Source: Streptomyces flaveolus (GTDB lineage: Bacteria; Actinomycetota; Actinomycetes; Streptomycetales; Streptomycetaceae). From it: a stretch of 64,000 bases of DNA. The number at the start of each line of letters is the position of its first letter. Position 1 is the stretch's first letter. This document shows, one piece after another, positions 43,362-51,782 of the stretch. Below the pieces are notes generated by a model. It did not search any database. It was given only the letters and a program-made list of their open reading frames with translations, and was not told the origin of the DNA. The stretch spans positions 106,584 through 170,583 of the forward strand of contig NZ_JNWV01000031.1 of assembly GCF_000716535.1 (NCBI RefSeq), read 5' to 3'. Both the position numbers and the translations under genes were made by a program.

Positions 43362-43564
43362 AGCCCGAAATACCTTCTCAACGTGGGCCGGGTAACCGGA
43401 CCACGTTGTCCGGCGGATTCCCGGTCACCCTACCGGCGTGAGGGGGTGTCGCCGTAGCGGGCGTCCGCCTGCTGGACGCGCCCGCACATGTGAGCGGACG
43501 GACCGTCAGGCGGGCCCGCCACGAGCCTGCCGGACCACACTGAAATCCGGCTGAAGAACGGGTT

Positions 43565-43609
43565 ACGCAGGCTGCTGCGCAGCTGTCGTCACGCAGGCTG
43601 CTGCGCAGC
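43565..43609. repeat. 19-bp direct duplication at the end of gatD
   Basis: ACGCAGGCTGCTGCGCAGC at 43565-43583 recurs at 43591-43609 (26 bases apart). The second copy encodes the last residues of GatD; the first lies beyond the stop. Each contains the palindrome GCTGCGCAGC and resembles the half-sites before ddaH. Confidence 0.6.
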
Positions 43610-44317
43610 CGCGATGCGCTCGTTGCGGAGCGCCTCGTACCAGCGGTCGTCGATCGGCGGCAGCGCGTTGACGTCGAGCGCCAGCTTCAGCAGCAGGTCG
43701 GCGATCTGCGGGTTGCGGGCAAGGACCGGCCCGTGCATGTACGTACCGAACACGGTCCCGTTGTACGCGCCCTCCGTGCCGTCCCCGGTGCCGTTGCCCT
43801 TGCCGATCTGCACCCGGGCGAAGGGGCGGGCCGTGGGGCCCAGGTGGGTGACACCCTGGTGGTTCTCGAAGCCGGTCAGCGGGGGGAGACCGAGCTGCGG
43901 GTCGATGTCGGCCAGCACGTCACCGACGCACCGCTCGCCCTCGCCGCGCACGGACACCACGTCGAGCAGGCCGAGGCCGGGCTCGCGCTGGCCGAGGTCG
44001 TTGATGAACTCGTGGCCGAGGATCTGGTAGCCGGCGCAGACCGAGAAGACGATCGCGCCGTTCTCCACCGCCCGGTGCAGATGCCCGTCCCGGCGCAGCC
44101 GCTCCGCCGCGAGTCGCTGCGGACGGTCCTCGCCGCCGCCGATGAGGTAGATGTCACCGGAGGTCGGGATCGGCTGGTCGCTGCGCACGTCCAGCCGGGC
44201 CACGTCCAGGCCGCGCTGCCGGGCCCGCCGCTCCACGACGAGCGCGTTGCCCTGGTCGCCGTAGGTGCTCAGCAGGTCCGGGTAGATCCACACCAGCCGC
44301 AGTTGGTTGTCGCTCAT
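43589..44317 (-). CDS. gatD: Lipid II isoglutaminyl synthase, glutaminase subunit
   Basis: 242 residues. Class I glutamine amidotransferase-like, with Cys in VFSVCAGYQILGHEF and His in GTYMHGPVL; LIGGGEDRPQRL is the oxyanion strand. With MurT it amidates the alpha-carboxylate of D-Glu in lipid II. It starts 29 bases after murT, same operon. The last codons lie in a short duplication. Confidence 0.95.
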   Translation of the reverse strand: MSDNQLRLVWIYPDLLSTYGDQGNALVVERRARQRGLDVARLDVRSDQPIPTSGDIYLIGGGEDRPQRLAAERLRRDGHLHRAVENGAIVFSVCAGYQILGHEFINDLGQREPGLGLLDVVSVRGEGERCVGDVLADIDPQLGLPPLTGFENHQGVTHLGPTARPFARVQIGKGNGTGDGTEGAYNGTVFGTYMHGPVLARNPQIADLLLKLALDVNALPPIDDRWYEALRNERIAAAQQPA

Positions 44318-44346
44318 GAGGTGATCGCCCTTCGAAGATCAGAAGA

Positions 44347-45585
44347 TCAGTTGCCGACGCGGCGGCGCAGGTCCTGGAACGCGGTGTAGTTCGCGATGAC
44401 CTCGATCCGGCCCGGCGGGCACATCTGCACGGCCTGGTCGAGGTTGTCGCAGACCTGGAAGTGCTGGTTGGCGACCTCCAGACGGACGGCGAGGTCCAGC
44501 TTCCGGTCGCCGATGACGAAGATCGGGTGGCCGGTCAGCCGGGTGTAGTCGACGTCCCACAGCCAGGAGGTGTCGGTGCCGTCGGCCCCGCGCGCGTTCA
44601 CGGACAGGATCACCGGCGCGGGCGGCGGGTCGATCAGGGAGAACGTCTCCAGCCAGCCGGCCGGGTTCTTGGCCAGCAGCAGCCTGAGATCGCGGTTCTG
44701 GAACTGGACGACGTCGTACCGGCCGGCCACCGCCTGCACCTGGTACATCCGCTCCAGGGCGACCTGCGGCGGCACCCCGAAGACGGCGGCGACGGCCGCG
44801 GAGGAGGCCGCGTTCGCCTTGTTGGCACGGCCCGGAAGCTGGAGGTGGATCGGCCAGGCGGACCCGTGCGGATCCAGCACGTGGTCGCCGGAGAGCGCCC
44901 AGGTCGGCGTCGGACGCCGGAACCCGCACTCACCGCAGAACCAGTCGTCACCCGGGCGCTGCATCACGCCACCGCACGACGGGCAGGACCAGGCGTCGTC
45001 CTTCCACATCTGCCCGGCCGCGACCCAGATCACATTCGGGGACGAGGACGCGGCCCACACCACCAGCGGGTCGTCGCAGTTGGCGACGATGACGGCCTTG
45101 GAGCCGGCCAGGCCCTCCCGCCAGTTCTCGGCGAGCATCCGGGTCTCGGCGGCGCGGTCGAGCTGGTCACGGGAGAGGTTCAGCAGGGCGATGCACTTCG
45201 GGCTGGTGTCCCGGGCCACACCGGCCAGGTACTTCTCGTCGACCTCGATGACGCCGAACTTGGCGTCCGAGCCGCCCGCCAGCGCGGAGGTGATACCGGC
45301 CGGCATGTTCGCGCCGAGCGCGTTCGACACGACCGGGCCCGCGGCGCGCAGCGCCTCCGCGATGAGCCGGGTGGTCGTCGTCTTGCCGTTGGTGGCGGAC
45401 ACCAGGACGACGTCCAGGTTCTGGGCGAGCCGCGCGAGCAGATCGGGGTCGAGTTTCAGCGCGACCCGGCCACCGATCACCGACCCGCTGCCGCGCCCAG
45501 CGGCCCGCGATGCCGCAGCGACCGCCTTGCCCGCGGTCACGGCCAGCTTGGCCCGCGGCGTGAGCGGGTCCGAGTTGCCTGCCAT
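44347..45585 (-). CDS. murT: Lipid II isoglutaminyl synthase, MurT subunit
   Basis: 412 residues. Mur-ligase fold: SATNGKTTTTRLIAEALR (P-loop), NLSRDQLDR, DGTDTSWLWDVDY. A zinc-ribbon insertion of four Cys (CPSCGG and CGECG) is the MurT signature. ATP-dependent partner of GatD. MurT first, GatD second. Essential cell-wall step in most Streptomyces. Confidence 0.96.
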   Translation of the reverse strand: MAGNSDPLTPRAKLAVTAGKAVAAASRAAGRGSGSVIGGRVALKLDPDLLARLAQNLDVVLVSATNGKTTTTRLIAEALRAAGPVVSNALGANMPAGITSALAGGSDAKFGVIEVDEKYLAGVARDTSPKCIALLNLSRDQLDRAAETRMLAENWREGLAGSKAVIVANCDDPLVVWAASSSPNVIWVAAGQMWKDDAWSCPSCGGVMQRPGDDWFCGECGFRRPTPTWALSGDHVLDPHGSAWPIHLQLPGRANKANAASSAAVAAVFGVPPQVALERMYQVQAVAGRYDVVQFQNRDLRLLLAKNPAGWLETFSLIDPPPAPVILSVNARGADGTDTSWLWDVDYTRLTGHPIFVIGDRKLDLAVRLEVANQHFQVCDNLDQAVQMCPPGRIEVIANYTAFQDLRRRVGN

Positions 45586-45737
45586 CAGTTCTCGATCCTC
45601 CTTGCGTACGCGCCGCGCCTGGGGCCATCCGGCAACGTGGTGTGAACCTCAGCCTATCGAGATCCATTCCCACACCCGAATCCCGGCCCAGGCCTTGAGC
45701 GGCGGGCATGAGCTGAACGAACCGTACCCTTGCCGCC

Positions 45738-46337
45738 ATGCGACACGGTTCCATTCCGGGCGCCCACGGGCGCGTCCGGCCCCTCACCCTGCTCGGCGAC
45801 GCGGTACTGCGCGAGCCCTGCCGGGACGTCACCGACTTCGGCCCCGGCCTCGCCGCCCTCGTGGAGGACTTGTTCGCCACGATGTACGCGGCGCAGGGGG
45901 TGGGCCTGGCCGCGAATCAGATCGGGGTCGGTCTGCGGGTGTTCGTGTACGACTGTCCGGATGACGAGGACGTGCGTCACCTGGGGCACGTGGTGAACCC
46001 CCGCCTGGTGGAGGCGGACGGCGTGGTGGTCCGCGGTCCCGAGGGCTGCCTGTCCCTGCCGGGCCTGGAGGCGGGAACCGAGCGTTACGACCACGCGGTC
46101 GTCGAGGGCTTCACGCTGGACGGCGATCCGGTCACCCTGCACGGCACCGGCTTCTTTGCCAGATGCTTGCAACACGAGTGCGACCACCTGGAGGGCACGG
46201 TGTACGCCGACCACTTGGTGGGGTGGCGCCGCCGAAGGCTGATGCGACAGGTCTCCCGAGCCTCGTGGCACCGGGCGAGCGGTCCGACTCGGGGGCGCGG
46301 GGAACCGCGCGACCAGCCCCCGCCGGCCCGCGGTTGA
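45738..46337 (+). CDS. def: Peptide deformylase
   Basis: 199 residues. The three PDF motifs: GVGLAANQIG, EGCLSLPGLEAG and HECDHLEGTVYADH. Removes the formyl group from nascent proteins. The C-terminal ~25 residues (SGPTRGRGEPRDQPPPARG) run through a common Streptomyces intergenic repeat, so the tail is likely an accretion. Convergent with a TetR gene. Confidence 0.93.
   Translation: MRHGSIPGAHGRVRPLTLLGDAVLREPCRDVTDFGPGLAALVEDLFATMYAAQGVGLAANQIGVGLRVFVYDCPDDEDVRHLGHVVNPRLVEADGVVVRGPEGCLSLPGLEAGTERYDHAVVEGFTLDGDPVTLHGTGFFARCLQHECDHLEGTVYADHLVGWRRRRLMRQVSRASWHRASGPTRGRGEPRDQPPPARG
46291..46322. repeat. Streptomyces intergenic palindromic repeat (within def 3' end)
   Basis: GGGGGCGCGGGGAACCGCGC, then GACCAGCCCCC: a widespread Streptomyces element with a GCGCGG/CCGCGC stem. 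Here it is inside the last codons of def. A related copy in the other orientation is at 55364-55393. Confidence 0.65.
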
Positions 46338-46347
46338 CGAGCGACCG

Positions 46348-46992
46348 TCAGAACCCCGGGCCTCCCACCCTGTCCCCGGCCGCGGCCAGGCGACCCCACA
46401 GCAGGTCGGCGAGGGACCGCACCAACTCGGCCCGGGAACAGGGCCGTTCTCCCAGCCACCAGTCACCTGCCGCGTGCATCATCCCGACGATCCCGTGGCC
46501 CCACACCCGCGCGAGCCGCTGGCTCTCCGGGCCGAGGTCCACCCGCTCCTCGATGACCTGGGCCAGCTCCTCGCCCATCCGCCGCAGCAGCGGAGCCGAG
46601 TGCTTGCCGACGTCGAAGCCCTGGTCGCCGCCCGCGCTCCCCTCCGCCGGATGCATGAGGAACCGGTACACCTGGGGCCGCGCCTCGATCGCGGCGAGGT
46701 ACGTGTCCAGTGTGGACTCGACCCGCTCGCGACGGTCGGCCGGCGCGTCCAGCGCCGCCCGCAGCGAGGCCAGCAACGCGTCGGTGTGCCGCTTGGCCAA
46801 GGCCGCGTAAAGACCGCCCTTGTCGCCGAAGTGCCGGTAGAGGATCGGCTTGGTGATACCCGCTTCCGCCGCGATCGCGTTCATCGACGCCTGCGGGCCG
46901 TCGCGCAGCACCACCCGGTCGGCGGCCTCCAGCAGCTCGCGCCGTCGGCGGTCGGCGGACCGCTGCTGATCGGTCCGCTGCGTGGTGTCCAT
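46348..46992 (-). CDS. TetR-family transcriptional regulator
   Basis: 214 residues. HTH RRRRELLEAADRVVLRDGPQASMNAIAAEAGITKPILYRHFGDKGGLYAAL. Ligand domain beyond. The divergent acyl-CoA dehydrogenase gene suggests it controls fatty-acid or related breakdown. Two symmetric sites lie in the shared promoter region. Confidence 0.94.
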   Translation of the reverse strand: MDTTQRTDQQRSADRRRRELLEAADRVVLRDGPQASMNAIAAEAGITKPILYRHFGDKGGLYAALAKRHTDALLASLRAALDAPADRRERVESTLDTYLAAIEARPQVYRFLMHPAEGSAGGDQGFDVGKHSAPLLRRMGEELAQVIEERVDLGPESQRLARVWGHGIVGMMHAAGDWWLGERPCSRAELVRSLADLLWGRLAAAGDRVGGPGF

Positions 46993-47088
46993 GTGCTCTC
47001 CCCACCCGTGCTGATTCGGTGACGCCTGCGCAAACTAGCACTGACCGGGCCTCTGACATCGAACGGGCTGCCGAGGCGTCATCGGCGG

Positions 47089-47136
47089 TTGACTTTTCCT
47101 ACCGATCAGTAACACACTCGGGTTACCGCAAGTAAC
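47089..47136. promoter_or_regulatory. Operator-like sites between TetR and acyl-CoA dehydrogenase genes
   Basis: TACCGATCAGTA at 47100-47111 (10 of 12 symmetric) follows TTGACT (47089-47094). GTTAC-CGCAA-GTAAC at 47122-47136 is a perfect 5-bp-arm repeat. They lie 27-63 bases upstream of the dehydrogenase ATG. Two candidate TetR operators. Confidence 0.55.
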
Positions 47137-47162
47137 ATCGCACCACCGCCGCTGGAGGGGAC

Positions 47163-48389
47163 ATGGCCGAGTTCACCATGGAGCTGAACGAGGAACAGAA
47201 GGAAGTACGCGACTGGCTCCATGGCTTCGCGGCGGACGTGATCCGCCCCGCGGCGGCGGAGTGGGACGAGCGCGAGGAGACTCCCTGGCCGGTCATCCAG
47301 GAGGCGGCGAAGGTCGGCATCTACTCCCTCGACTTCTACGCGCAGCAGTATTTCGACTCCACCGGCCTCGGCATCCCGATGGCCATGGAGGAGCTGTTCT
47401 GGGGCGACGCGGGCATCGCCCTCTCCATTGTGGGCACCGGCCTGGCCGCCGTGGGCGTGCTCGCCAACGGTACCGAGGAACAGATCGGCACCTGGATACC
47501 CCAGATGTACGGCGACCAGAACGACGTCAAGGTCGCCGCGTTCTGCTCCTCCGAGCCCGACGCCGGCTCCGACGTCGCCTCCATGCGCACCCGTGCCGTG
47601 TACGACGAGGCCAAGGACGAGTGGGTGATCAACGGCACGAAGACCTGGGCGACCAACGGCGGCATCGCCAACGTCCACGTCGTCGTCGCCGTCGTCGACC
47701 CGGAGCTGGGCTCCAAGGGCCACGCCTCCTTCATCGTCCCGCCGGGGACGCCCGGACTCTCCCAGGGCCAGAAGTTCAAGAAGCACGGCATCCGCGCCTC
47801 GCACACCGCCGAGGTCATCCTCGACAACGTCCGGGTGCCCGGGTCCTGCCTGCTCGGGGGCAAGGAGAAGCTGGACGAGCGGCTGGCCCGGGCGCGGGAG
47901 AAGGCGAAGAAGGGCGGCGAACGCGTGAAGAACGCGGCCATGGCCACGTTCGAGGCGTCCCGCCCGGCGGTCGGCGCCATGGCGGTCGGCACCGCCCGGG
48001 CCGCGTACGAGGTCGCCCTCGACTACGCCACGACCCGGGAGCAGTTCGGCCGCCCGATCATCGACAACCAGGGCGTGGCCTTCCAGCTGGCGGACATGCG
48101 TACGCAGATCGACGCCGCCCGCCTGCTGGTGTGGCGTGCCTCCTGGATGGCGATCAACGGCAAGCCGTTCACCGCCGCCGAGGGCTCCATGTCGAAGCTG
48201 TTCGCCAGTGAGACCGCCAAGAAGGTGACGGCCCAGGCGATCCAGATCCTCGGCGGCAACGGCTACACCCGCGAGTACCCGGTCGAGCGGATGCACCGGG
48301 ACGCGGCCATCTACACCATCTTCGAGGGCACGAGCGAGATCCAGCGGCTGGTCATCGCGCGGACCCTGTCGGGGATGCCCATCCGCTAG
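47163..48389 (+). CDS. Acyl-CoA dehydrogenase
   Basis: 408 residues. [45 protein letters not shown] and [15 protein letters not shown]/CoA site; catalytic Glu region [19 protein letters not shown] with [18 protein letters not shown] CoA-ester alpha,beta-dehydrogenase for chain of unknown length. Divergent from the TetR gene, no electron-transfer flavoprotein gene nearby. Confidence 0.93.
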   Translation: MAEFTMELNEEQKEVRDWLHGFAADVIRPAAAEWDEREETPWPVIQEAAKVGIYSLDFYAQQYFDSTGLGIPMAMEELFWGDAGIALSIVGTGLAAVGVLANGTEEQIGTWIPQMYGDQNDVKVAAFCSSEPDAGSDVASMRTRAVYDEAKDEWVINGTKTWATNGGIANVHVVVAVVDPELGSKGHASFIVPPGTPGLSQGQKFKKHGIRASHTAEVILDNVRVPGSCLLGGKEKLDERLARAREKAKKGGERVKNAAMATFEASRPAVGAMAVGTARAAYEVALDYATTREQFGRPIIDNQGVAFQLADMRTQIDAARLLVWRASWMAINGKPFTAAEGSMSKLFASETAKKVTAQAIQILGGNGYTREYPVERMHRDAAIYTIFEGTSEIQRLVIARTLSGMPIR

Positions 48390-48403
48390 CGGTCACCGGC
48401 GCC

Positions 48404-48925
48404 TCACCGGTGCCTGAGCGGTGTGAGCTGCTCGATGTCGTACTTGGCCCGCAGCGCCTCGATGGCCTCCTGGTCCGGAGGACCACCGTTGCCGAGGATG
48501 TCCAGCAGCTCCTCGAAATAGCGCTCGTGGTCCGGTGGGGGAGAGGCCTGGAAGAACATCTTCGCCGGTGCCTCCGTCGGATTCGCGAACGCGTGCGGGC
48601 AGCCGGGCGGCACGACGATGACCGTGCCCGGTGTCGCCCGGACCACCCGGCTGCCCGAGGACGACTCCCACTTCCGCCAGTTGTCGGGGGTGCGCACGCG
48701 CGGCTCGAAGGCGAGCACGTCCAGTTCGCCTTCGAGGACGTAGAACAACTCCTCGCTGCGCGTGTGCACATGGGCGCCCACGTCGAAGCCGGGCGGGACC
48801 TCCACCTCGAAGGTGGAGGCCATGCGCGAGTGCAGGCCGGTGACCTTGAAGGTCACCCGCTGGGCCGGCGTCTCGACGACCCGGCCGTGGCCCGGTGGCA
48901 CGTACAGTCCCTCGGTCTCTGTCAT
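48404..48925 (-). CDS. Cupin-domain oxygenase-like protein of rppA cluster
   Basis: 173 residues. One cupin barrel: PGFDVGAHVHTRSEELFYVLEGELDVLAFEP (His/Glu metal set) and VRATPGTVIVVPPGCPHAFANP. Third gene of rppA-P450-cupin, 7 bases after the P450 gene, so it is expected to act in flaviolin/THN metabolism, perhaps as monooxygenase or oxidase as suggested for quinone formation. The catalytic role is inference from location. Confidence 0.85.
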   Translation of the reverse strand: MTETEGLYVPPGHGRVVETPAQRVTFKVTGLHSRMASTFEVEVPPGFDVGAHVHTRSEELFYVLEGELDVLAFEPRVRTPDNWRKWESSSGSRVVRATPGTVIVVPPGCPHAFANPTEAPAKMFFQASPPPDHERYFEELLDILGNGGPPDQEAIEALRAKYDIEQLTPLRHR

Positions 48926-48932
48926 GGGACCC

Positions 48933-50156
48933 TCACCACGTCACCGGCAGGCACTCGGGCCCCCGGATCAACGCGCCCTTCATGAAGGGGACCTGATCCG
49001 GCGGTACGGCCAGTCTGAGGCCCGGTACCCGGTCCAGCAGGGCGTTCATCAGCAGTTCCTCCTCCAGCCGGGCCAGCATGCCGCCCGGGCAGTAGTGCGG
49101 GCCGAAGCCGAACGCCACATGCGGGTTCGGGCAGCGGGAGAAATCGATGGTGTCCGGCTCGGGGAAGACGTCCGGGTCCCGGTTGGCGGCCAGGTAGGAG
49201 ACGTACACCGGGTCGCCCGCGCGGATGCGGACGCCCGCGATCTCCACGTCCTCCAGGGCGATCCGGGACAGGCCGACCGCGTTGCGGTGCGGGATGTAGC
49301 GCAGGAGTTCGTCGATCGCCCGGGGGCGGATCGCCGGCTCCGCGCGCAGCCGCTCCGTCAGACCGGGGCGGGTCAGCAGCAGGTGGAACATCTGCCCGCT
49401 GTTGGCGGTGACCGCCTCGCCGCCGATCTGGAGGAGGACGGCCAGGCCGGCGGCCTGGTCCAGGGTGATCTCGCGGCGGCCCACGGCGGCACCGAGCAGC
49501 GAGGTGACGTCCTGGCCCGCGCTGTTCTCGCGCAGCCCGATCAGGTCGGCGAAGTAGGCGCTCATCTCCCGCTTGGCCCGCTCGCTGACCTCCTTGCCGT
49601 GCGCGGAGGACAGGATGAGCTGGGTCCAGGTGTGCATGCTGTGCCGGTCGCCGGCCGGGACGCCCATCAGCTCGCAGATCACCGCGATCGGGAACGGGCC
49701 GAGGACCGCCGCCGTGAGATCCGCGGGCGGGCCGGCCGCGAGCAGGTCGTCGACCAGCTCGTCCAGCATGGCGCGCGCCCGGTCGCGGACGCGCTCCACG
49801 CCCTTCGCGGTGAAGGCGGCGGCGACCGAGCGGCGCAGCCGGGTGTGCTCGGGCGGGTCGAGGAAGCCGACCGCGCCCGGGTCGGGGATGAAGTGCGGGG
49901 CGAGCCGGGTGACCGGCTTGTCGACGACCGCCTCCCGGCTGAAGCGGGGGTCGTTGGTCACCAGGCGTACGTCGTCGTACCGGGTGACCAGCCAGGCCCA
50001 GCCCTCGCCGTTGGGCAGCTGGACGCGGGTGACCGGGCCCTCGGCCATCAGCTCGGCCAGCACCGGGTCGAAGTCCGTGCCCGTGAGGTCGAGCGCCGGC
50101 CAGTGCCGGATCGGGGGCATGACCTCGACGCCGGTGCGCGTCGCCTCCTCGATCAT
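48933..50156 (-). CDS. Cytochrome P450, CYP158A2-like (flaviolin coupling)
   Basis: 407 residues. Heme thiolate Cys356 in FGFGPHYCPGG; E-x-x-R in IDELLRY; I helix LLQIGGEAVTANSGQMFH, with GGEAVTANS where most P450s have AGxDT, as in CYP158A2. CYP158A2 in S. coelicolor joins flaviolin into dimers and trimers. It overlaps the rppA stop by four bases (ATGA). Same cluster, so the same role is expected. Confidence 0.9.
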   Translation of the reverse strand: MIEEATRTGVEVMPPIRHWPALDLTGTDFDPVLAELMAEGPVTRVQLPNGEGWAWLVTRYDDVRLVTNDPRFSREAVVDKPVTRLAPHFIPDPGAVGFLDPPEHTRLRRSVAAAFTAKGVERVRDRARAMLDELVDDLLAAGPPADLTAAVLGPFPIAVICELMGVPAGDRHSMHTWTQLILSSAHGKEVSERAKREMSAYFADLIGLRENSAGQDVTSLLGAAVGRREITLDQAAGLAVLLQIGGEAVTANSGQMFHLLLTRPGLTERLRAEPAIRPRAIDELLRYIPHRNAVGLSRIALEDVEIAGVRIRAGDPVYVSYLAANRDPDVFPEPDTIDFSRCPNPHVAFGFGPHYCPGGMLARLEEELLMNALLDRVPGLRLAVPPDQVPFMKGALIRGPECLPVTW

Positions 50157-51217
50157 CGGGAGTCGCCGTCCGCGGTGACCCAGCGGCCCACCGACATCTC
50201 CGCGGTGATGCCGGGACCGAAGCCGGCGAGCAGTCCGCGCGCCCGGTCATGGGCGCCGCCCTCGTCGAACAGCCGGCGCAGCGCGTCCAGGACGACGGCG
50301 CTGGCGATGTTGCCGTACTCGGTGAGCGTGGACCGGCTGAACCGGAAGGCGTGCGGATCGACCTCGAGGAACTTGCTCAGGTCGTCGAGTATTCGTGGAC
50401 CGCCCGCGTGGATGATGTAGAAGTCCAGGTCGGAGGCGTCCCAGCCGTGGTCGCCCGCCAGGTCCTTCAGCGCCGGGGCGAGCGGCTCCATGGTCGCGGG
50501 CACCCGCTTGTCCAGCAGGAAGTGGAAGCCGGTGGCCCGGACGTCGTAGGCGATCCAGTCCTCGGTCTTCGGGATGAGGTAGGAGCCGTTGCGCTCCAGA
50601 CGGACGCCCGTGCCGCCCCGCCCGCGGACCACGGCGGCGGCGATGCCGTCACCGAACAGTCCGTTGGAGAGCAGCGAGCCGACGCCCAGGTCGGTGGGCT
50701 GGTAGCACAGCGAGCAGAACTCGCAGGCCACGATGAGCGCGTTGGCGTGCGGGTAGGCCGAGCAGAAGTCGTGCGCCCGGTTGATGGCCGCACCGCCGGC
50801 CGCGCAGCCGAGCTGGGCGATGGGGAGCTGGCGGGTGGTGCTGTCGAAGTCCATCTCGTTGATCAGCCAGGCCGTGAGCGAGGGCATCATGAAGCCCGTG
50901 CACGAGACGTAGATGATCACGTCGATGTCGCTGGTGAGCAGCTCCGCGTCGTCCAGCGCCTGCTGGATCACGGCGGGGACGCGGGCCTTGGCCTCGGCCT
51001 CGTAGAGCTTGTTGCGCTCCTCGAAGCCCGGGTGCTTCAGGGTCTCCTCGATGGGCTGCACGATGTGCCGTGTCTTGACGCCGGTGTTCTCGATCAGCCT
51101 GAGGGCCAGTGGCAGTTGGGGGTGGTCCGCGTGGCGCGAACGCGCCAGCTCCAGCGTCTCCTCCATCGTGATCACGTGCTCCGGGACCGACACCGAGGGC
51201 TTGCACAAAGTCGCCAT
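50153..51217 (-). CDS. rppA: 1,3,6,8-tetrahydroxynaphthalene synthase (type III PKS)
   Basis: 354 residues. Condenses five malonyl-CoA into tetrahydroxynaphthalene, which oxidises to flaviolin. Catalytic Cys138 in QLGCAAGGAA, Cys106 in YVSCTGFM, His in YIIHAGGPRI and Asn in TEYGNIASAV. First gene of rppA-P450-cupin. Upstream, a 306-bp gap carries an inverted repeat and short direct repeats. Confidence 0.96.
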   Translation of the reverse strand: MATLCKPSVSVPEHVITMEETLELARSRHADHPQLPLALRLIENTGVKTRHIVQPIEETLKHPGFEERNKLYEAEAKARVPAVIQQALDDAELLTSDIDVIIYVSCTGFMMPSLTAWLINEMDFDSTTRQLPIAQLGCAAGGAAINRAHDFCSAYPHANALIVACEFCSLCYQPTDLGVGSLLSNGLFGDGIAAAVVRGRGGTGVRLERNGSYLIPKTEDWIAYDVRATGFHFLLDKRVPATMEPLAPALKDLAGDHGWDASDLDFYIIHAGGPRILDDLSKFLEVDPHAFRFSRSTLTEYGNIASAVVLDALRRLFDEGGAHDRARGLLAGFGPGITAEMSVGRWVTADGDSR

Positions 51218-51281
51218 GAACCGTCCCTGCTTTCCGCTCTCCGGGGTCCTTCGCCCACCGGCGAGAAGGTGGGTTCACCTT

Positions 51282-51298
51282 GTGGGTGCTACACCCAC
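51282..51298. promoter_or_regulatory. Inverted repeat upstream of rppA
   Basis: GTGGGTG-CTA-CACCCAC, perfect 7-bp arms, 65 bases before the rppA ATG. A candidate operator; a related GGTGGGTTCACC is next to it. The regulator is not in this window. Confidence 0.45.
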
Positions 51299-51437
51299 CG
51301 TCACCCGGGAGGACGACGATCTCGCGCTGGGTTACTCCGAATCGGGGACCCGGGGGTCAGGCGCGCAGGGCGATTCATGCCGCCGGACGAGGGAAAACGC
51401 GGGTACGGCCGTTACAAGGGGGGCGGCTGTGACGACG

Positions 51438-51500
51438 GGCAAGCACAGCCGCGCACAGGCCGGCGCAGCCGCCCGCAGGCAAGCACAGCCGGGCACAGGC
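51438..51500. repeat. 40-bp-period repeat upstream of rppA
   Basis: A 23-bp sequence starting GGCAAGCACAGCC at 51438 recurs at 51478 with one change, with further GCACAGGC copies to about 51525. Remainder of 51218-51523 has no gene. Confidence 0.5.
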
Positions 51501-51523
51501 GAGCACAGGCAGGCACCGGGCTG

Positions 51524-51757
51524 TCAGGGCGCCCCGCTGCTGTGGGCGATGCACGCCACGTCGATACGGTCGGCCAGCTTCGCCAGCTCGATGGTCAGCG
51601 CGGCGACCGTGTCCTCGTCCAGCCCCTGCTCCCCGGCCTCGACAAGGTGCAGCCACCGCGCTCCCACGGTCCGCAACAACTTACTCACGTCCACCGCGGC
51701 CACCTGCAAGGTCCCGCGGTCGTCGACGATCAGAGGCAGGGTCACTTCGCGGTTCAC
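51524..51757 (-). CDS. Small conserved actinobacterial protein (probably DUF6213)
   Basis: 77 residues: MNREVTLPLIVDDRGTLQVA, then VDVSKLLRTVGARWLHLVEAG and a helical ending AALTIELAKLADRIDVACIAHSSGAP. I believe this is the DUF6213 family of Streptomyces; function unknown. GTG 51757 was chosen since upstream residues lack support; no clear ribosome site. Confidence 0.75.
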   Translation of the reverse strand: MNREVTLPLIVDDRGTLQVAAVDVSKLLRTVGARWLHLVEAGEQGLDEDTVAALTIELAKLADRIDVACIAHSSGAP

Positions 51758-51782
51758 AAACGGGATGGTAGCCGTGCGGTGC

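Noticed and set aside
42306..43457. 383-residue plus-strand frame opposite pfkA
   Set aside because: His/Arg/Gly-rich shadow; the opposite strand encodes a motif-complete phosphofructokinase.
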